DNA of 18,945 bases from Beroe ovata (Eukaryota; Ctenophora; Nuda; Beroida; Beroidae): assembly GCA_946803715.1 (NCBI GenBank), contig CAMPET010000026.1:257902-276846 (forward strand), read 5' to 3'. A program made the position numbers and the translations under genes. Positions 15,717-18,945 of this stretch are shown here, in pieces. Under the pieces are notes generated by a model that saw only the letters and a list, made by a program, of their open reading frames with translations, was not told the origin of the DNA and ran no database searches. The stretch's first letter is position 1. Each line of letters begins with the position of its first letter.

Positions 15717-18483
15717 ATGAATGAACCCAATGACGTGATTTTACCAACAATTATTGCATCAAGCAAAACCAAAGCTGGCCGTCAGAACAAAAAGGTGTCT
15801 TTCAATTTCGACGAGGAACTTGATGTTAACTATGATTTGGAGAAAGCACAACTTAATAGTGCCTTTCAAGATTTTTCAAAACGTGATGAGAATGATAATG
15901 TTGCAGAGGAGGCAGACACTGGATCAGAAATAGCACCTAAGAAGACACCAGTAAGTAGCGATTGATCTCTTTCCTTCTCAATTACCTACCTTAAAGGACA
16001 CATAGTTAGTTAGTAGAGGCATCGGACCATACCCTCAACCTCATACTTTGTCCCTTCAGCTAAACAAGGAAGTTCAGCCTACGGAGGATCCCAGTGATGT
16101 CCAGGAATATGATATGGTCAAAGAAGCACTTGTGAAGACGAGAACCGAATCTAAAGTTAATCAAGCCTACCTGGAGTACAGCATGTTTTCAGGGTCTCAC
16201 GCTCCAGCCACAGGTACCTGATACACTGTCCAAATATAGGATTAAGTGTCGTCAAGGCATTGTGGCAAATAGAGTAGTGTAGGTAGAGCTAAGACTAATC
16301 CATATCGCTATTAAGTGTGGAGATCGTATAGGATAAACAAGTAGTTGCAAATTTGTGAGCTCAGGAAGAGAGCTTACATGGAAGCTTGAGTGCTAGCTGT
16401 ATAATCTTGGATTAAACTAATTTGAGTATAATTACATGAGGAAGGTAGTGTCAGCAGTTGCTGCTAGCGCAACTATACTATTGTTTGTCTTTACCTATAT
16501 TATTCATGAATCATGAACAGTGTTTTATCTAAAGAAACGATTGAATTGAAGCTTCATCATTATCATAGTTGTCTTTCTTTCTGACGATTCCTTAGTCAAT
16601 ATTCATGATGCCCTAGAGACATTGGCCATCTTGAGTTGGCAGAGGTACGTTCGGACTAAAGAAGACATAAGAAGCGACCTCGGCAAATCCCTAGAAAGAT
16701 GCAAGACATTCTTTGGGAATGTGGGGATACCTTTCAAGTACATCATTGGTAAGATAATCGGTATCAACTCTCCTGTAGTTGCTCAATAAAGCAAATGATC
16801 AGATCTCAATAATTTGATCCACTCCTCAATGGGGAGTCCTCCTCCTTATTGAGCAGGACCAGTGTTATGATACCACTCGTTATCCAATATCCATCTTACC
16901 ATGCTACAGGTGACAGTGAGTACAAGAGACGTGAGCTAAGAGAGGGATGGAGGGAGAGACGATTGACTGGGGTTATCACAAGTGAAACTGAACAAGACAC
17001 ATTCATTATTGATGATGAGTCAGTAGGTGAGCAGTGAATGAATAAGGTATAATAGGTGTTGGAATATTCACAGCAAGCATTTTCTGCTTTCAATGTTTAA
17101 ACGGGCTTAATTTAGTGACAAATTCCGCAGTGGTTGAAGATGGCAGCAATGCCGTCTACAAAGACTTTGTGCAGGAAACCAAGAAGATAGCTCACAGAGG
17201 GAAAATGAACACTATGATAGACGACTACACTAAACGGTTATTGTATACTTCATTATGAGCACATGTTTCATTGCAGAATACATAATATTATGTGCACTGT
17301 GTAGGTAAAGTGGGTATCCGCAATTTGGTTTATTAACTGCCTTATATTTTAATGTTAATACGTTAATATGGGTTCGTTATGGAGGCCACGAACAGGATAT
17401 CTGTGTGGCAGTATTGAATACTGCAGTTTATGTTCATTGCACACTGCCCATTGCAATAGGCAATGGCAGTAGGCACCACCTCTGACTTTTGTCCACTGTT
17501 TTCAAGCAGCGACTATAATAGGTACTAGATATAATTTGTAGACACTACTAACACAGCTCCTTACCACTAACACAGCTTGTAGACACCACTAACGCTGCTC
17601 CTCACCACTAACACAGCTTGTAGACACCACTAACGCAGCTCCTCACCACTAACACAGCTTGTAGACACCACCAGCGCAGCTTCTCACCACTAACACAGCT
17701 TGTAGACACCACTAACACAGCTTCCCACCAGGATGAACACTCGACTGCAAGGTCTCGAAGATATGGACAGATGGATGAACCTCCTCAGACTACAGCAGGA
17801 ATCTGAGGCGCAGGAACTCGCTCTGGAGGAATTAGATGAGTTCATAGAGTTCTCCTTCAACCAGTTAGTATTATTAAATCTTACAACACTATACTTTACA
17901 ACACTACTTTATACAATCAAATTTAAGTGTCAGTGTCTTAGTAGCTGAATATGAGGAAAATATTGCTTCAATAACTGGGAATATCTTAGCTCGTTTAATT
18001 GTTCCGTAAACGAAACAATGAAAGTGTAACTGTCCAATGAAAATCCATAGTACTGTTTGATTCCAAGTGGTACGATATGAAGTTGATACGAAGTAAAACG
18101 GAGTATAATTGTTTGTTTCACTCCATCGATGTGTCAGGTTCGAACTAGGCGACATGGAAACAAGACAAATGATTAAGCAACTCCGGAGATTGCTAAGGAA
18201 AATGGGAGAAAAGCATCGCATGCTCCAGAGTAAGTTATATGATGATTGATGATGATTGATGTCATCAATATCACAGATCATCACCAGCTTGACCACACCC
18301 TGAGGGGAAACTCGCGCACTGCCCATATTTGCAGATCGCATGAAAGTAACAAGCAAGTTGAAGGAACGTGCTGCCATGGCAACTAAATCCATCAAAGTAG
18401 ATTACACCAATCTGCAAACAATCAACAACAGTTTCGAGCAAGTTTTGAATCGACAGCTCGTCTTTCTAACTCTCAACAAGTAG
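15717..18483 (+). CDS. Unrecognised, mainly helical protein, 8 exons, 378 aa
   Basis: Exons: 15717-15950, 16060-16213, 16596-16748, 16910-17026, 17131-17236, 17732-17863, 18138-18229, 18335-18483. All introns are GT-AG and all phases match (0,1,1,1,2,2,1). I recognise no family. Residues 1-78 are polar and acidic with a basic-hydrophobic KKVSFNFDEELD motif at about 24-35, probably disordered. Exons 3-5 hold amphipathic helices (LETLAILSWQRYVRTK; KRRELREGWRERRL). Residues about 260-330 are charged and leucine-rich with heptad-like spacing (LRLQQESEAQELALEELDEF; IKQLRRLLRKMGEKHRMLQ), which suggests coiled coil. The end is NRQLVFLTLNK, then TAG. No signal peptide or membrane segment, so it is probably cytoplasmic or cytoskeletal (inference). 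Exon 3's 5' part is duplicated upstream. The exon 5 donor (CG|gttatt) is weak: reading through adds a few residues to a TGA at 17256-17258, a possible shorter isoform of about 265 aa. Confidence 0.8.
16323..16661 (+). repeat. Segmental duplication S, copy inside the gene
   Basis: This copy spans the second half of intron 2 and the first 66 bases of exon 3 of the helical-protein gene. Compared with the upstream copy it has an extra GTCTTTCTTTCT (about 16571-16582) placed 13 bases before the exon 3 acceptor, where a polypyrimidine tract belongs, and keeps TGG where the other has TAG. Confidence 0.9.
17408..17424. repeat. Hairpin GCAGTAT-TGA-ATACTGC in an intron
   Basis: Perfect 7-bp arms with a 3-base loop in the long intron 5 (17237-17731) of the helical-protein gene. 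It lies 18 bases before a second hairpin at 17443-17470. Confidence 0.55.
17443..17470. repeat. Hairpin with 11-bp arms and one bulge in an intron
   Basis: ACTGCCCATTGC (17443-17454) pairs with GCAATGGCAGT (17460-17470) around the loop AATAG, with one bulged C. Two stable stem-loops so close together in the same intron may be an RNA structure or a foldback repeat remnant. It is too short for a typical animal microRNA precursor on its own. Confidence 0.6.
17537..17731 (+). repeat. 41-bp minisatellite ending at a splice acceptor
   Basis: Units begin at 17537, 17578, 17619, 17660 and 17701; the first four are 41 bp and the fifth is cut at 31 bp by exon 6. The unit reads TGTAGACACCACTAACGCAG followed by CTCCTCACCACTAACACAGCT. 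The acceptor CTTCCCACCAG before 17732 is the last, diverged unit. Eight CTAAC words, which match the animal branch-point consensus, occur in the array. Confidence 0.92.
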
Positions 18484-18616
18484 GTTCGGAATAAGGTTCC
18501 TATAGTATAGGTAGGCAGGAAATAATTGCAGCATGAGAAACAGGGTAACGCTTACCTTTTACCTGACGGAGCCAATTTATCATAGGTACCATGCTTTAGG
18601 TATGTAGGAATGTAGG

Positions 18617-18695
18617 TATGTAGGTACAATGTACAATGTAAGTATACGGTTTCAGTGTATAATGTATTGTGTATAGTGTATGTCGTACCTACATA
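18617..18695. repeat. 79-bp foldback element with 11-bp arms
   Basis: TATGTAGGTAC at 18617-18627 is the exact reverse complement of GTACCTACATA at 18685-18695. The interior is AT-rich with repeated GTATA/ACAATGTA words and no frame. It shares words with 8643-8664 and with the 2680-3345 cluster. Confidence 0.6.
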
Positions 18696-18876
18696 TTGCA
18701 AAACCTGCTACAACACCAGGAAACCGTAGTAAGTCTAACTGGAATATACCGAGCGAGTATGACTAACTATACACTAAACTGAGTACTATGTACTGAGATA
18801 GAACTGCACTTTATACACTGTCACTGTCATTAACTCTCTTTATCACGCATGTTCATCACACATTAATTATTATCTC

Positions 18877-18945
18877 TATCACACCCACACATACACATAC
18901 ACACACAGACACACACAGACAGACAGACAGACACACACACACAAA
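18877..18945. repeat. CA/CAGA microsatellite at window end
   Basis: Interrupted CA, CATA and CAGA dinucleotide and tetranucleotide repeats run to the last base. It is a compound microsatellite with no feature beyond simple repetition. Confidence 0.9.

Larger units (their letters stand above)
18484..18945. other. Repeat-rich 3' flank of the helical-protein gene
   Basis: No gene is visible. TAGGTA/GTAGGTATGTAGG words, a foldback element at 18617-18695 and a CA/CAGA microsatellite from about 18877 to the end fill it. No canonical AATAAA follows the stop at 18483; AATAAG at 18489 is the nearest variant. Confidence 0.6.

Noticed and set aside
17537-17731. CRISPR-like array
   Set aside because: The whole unit repeats with no unique spacers, in a eukaryotic intron; it is a minisatellite.
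17733-17948. A separate gene starting with ATG at 17733
   Set aside because: The phase and acceptor at 17731 fit exon 6 of the upstream gene (CG|G split codon) and the later exons continue in frame, though a separate gene is not fully excluded.

Overview
The window is nuclear DNA of a compact animal genome. The genes are split by short GT-AG introns (most 80-300 bp), spacing is tight, base composition is moderately AT-rich, and microsatellites, minisatellites and dispersed short repeats are common. The families present (an ABCG5-type half-transporter, a leucine-rich-repeat-receptor-like 7TM protein with LDLa modules, an insulinase-family protease) are metazoan. The small introns and the LDLa-only receptor fit a non-bilaterian animal such as a sponge, but this is an inference and no marker fixes the species. 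All gene models were built by hand from splice signals, codon phase and remembered family sequences; none is backed by transcript data.

Layout. (1) 981-169, minus: the first four exons of an M16 (insulin-degrading enzyme/nardilysin) metallopeptidase preceded by a type II membrane anchor; the catalytic part lies beyond base 1. (2) About 990-3570: no convincing gene; it holds a 111-bp terminal-inverted-repeat element, a hairpin and many TAGGTA-type repeats. (3) 3575-4391: two weak, divergent, two-exon small genes around a CpG-bearing promoter-like stretch. (4) 9201-4425, minus: a complete 16-exon ABCG5-like transporter (678 aa predicted), with every exon boundary in matching phase. (5) 10514-9627, minus: a 295-codon, acidic, serine-rich, unrecognised protein. 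(6) 14553-11208, minus: a two-exon 1069-aa receptor with signal peptide, three cysteine-rich repeats, five LDLa modules and a rhodopsin-type 7TM domain of the LGR/RXFP kind but without leucine-rich repeats. (7) 14700-15620 and 16323-16661: direct segmental duplications, one carrying a dead copy of an exon of the next gene. (8) 15717-18483, plus: an eight-exon helical protein of 378 aa that I do not recognise. (9) 18484-18945: repeat-rich flank ending in a CA-type microsatellite.

The genes are not an operon and no shared pathway is evident. The ABC transporter (sterol-type by family), the lipoprotein-module receptor and the membrane-anchored protease are all membrane proteins, but a functional link would be speculation. 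The most notable points are the membrane-anchored M16 protease, the receptor architecture with its repeated N-terminal cysteine module and a very long second extracellular loop, tandem 15-bp units that triplicate a splice donor in frame, a minisatellite that repeats branch-point-like motifs up to a splice acceptor, and an exon duplicate that lacks a 12-bp pyrimidine tract.
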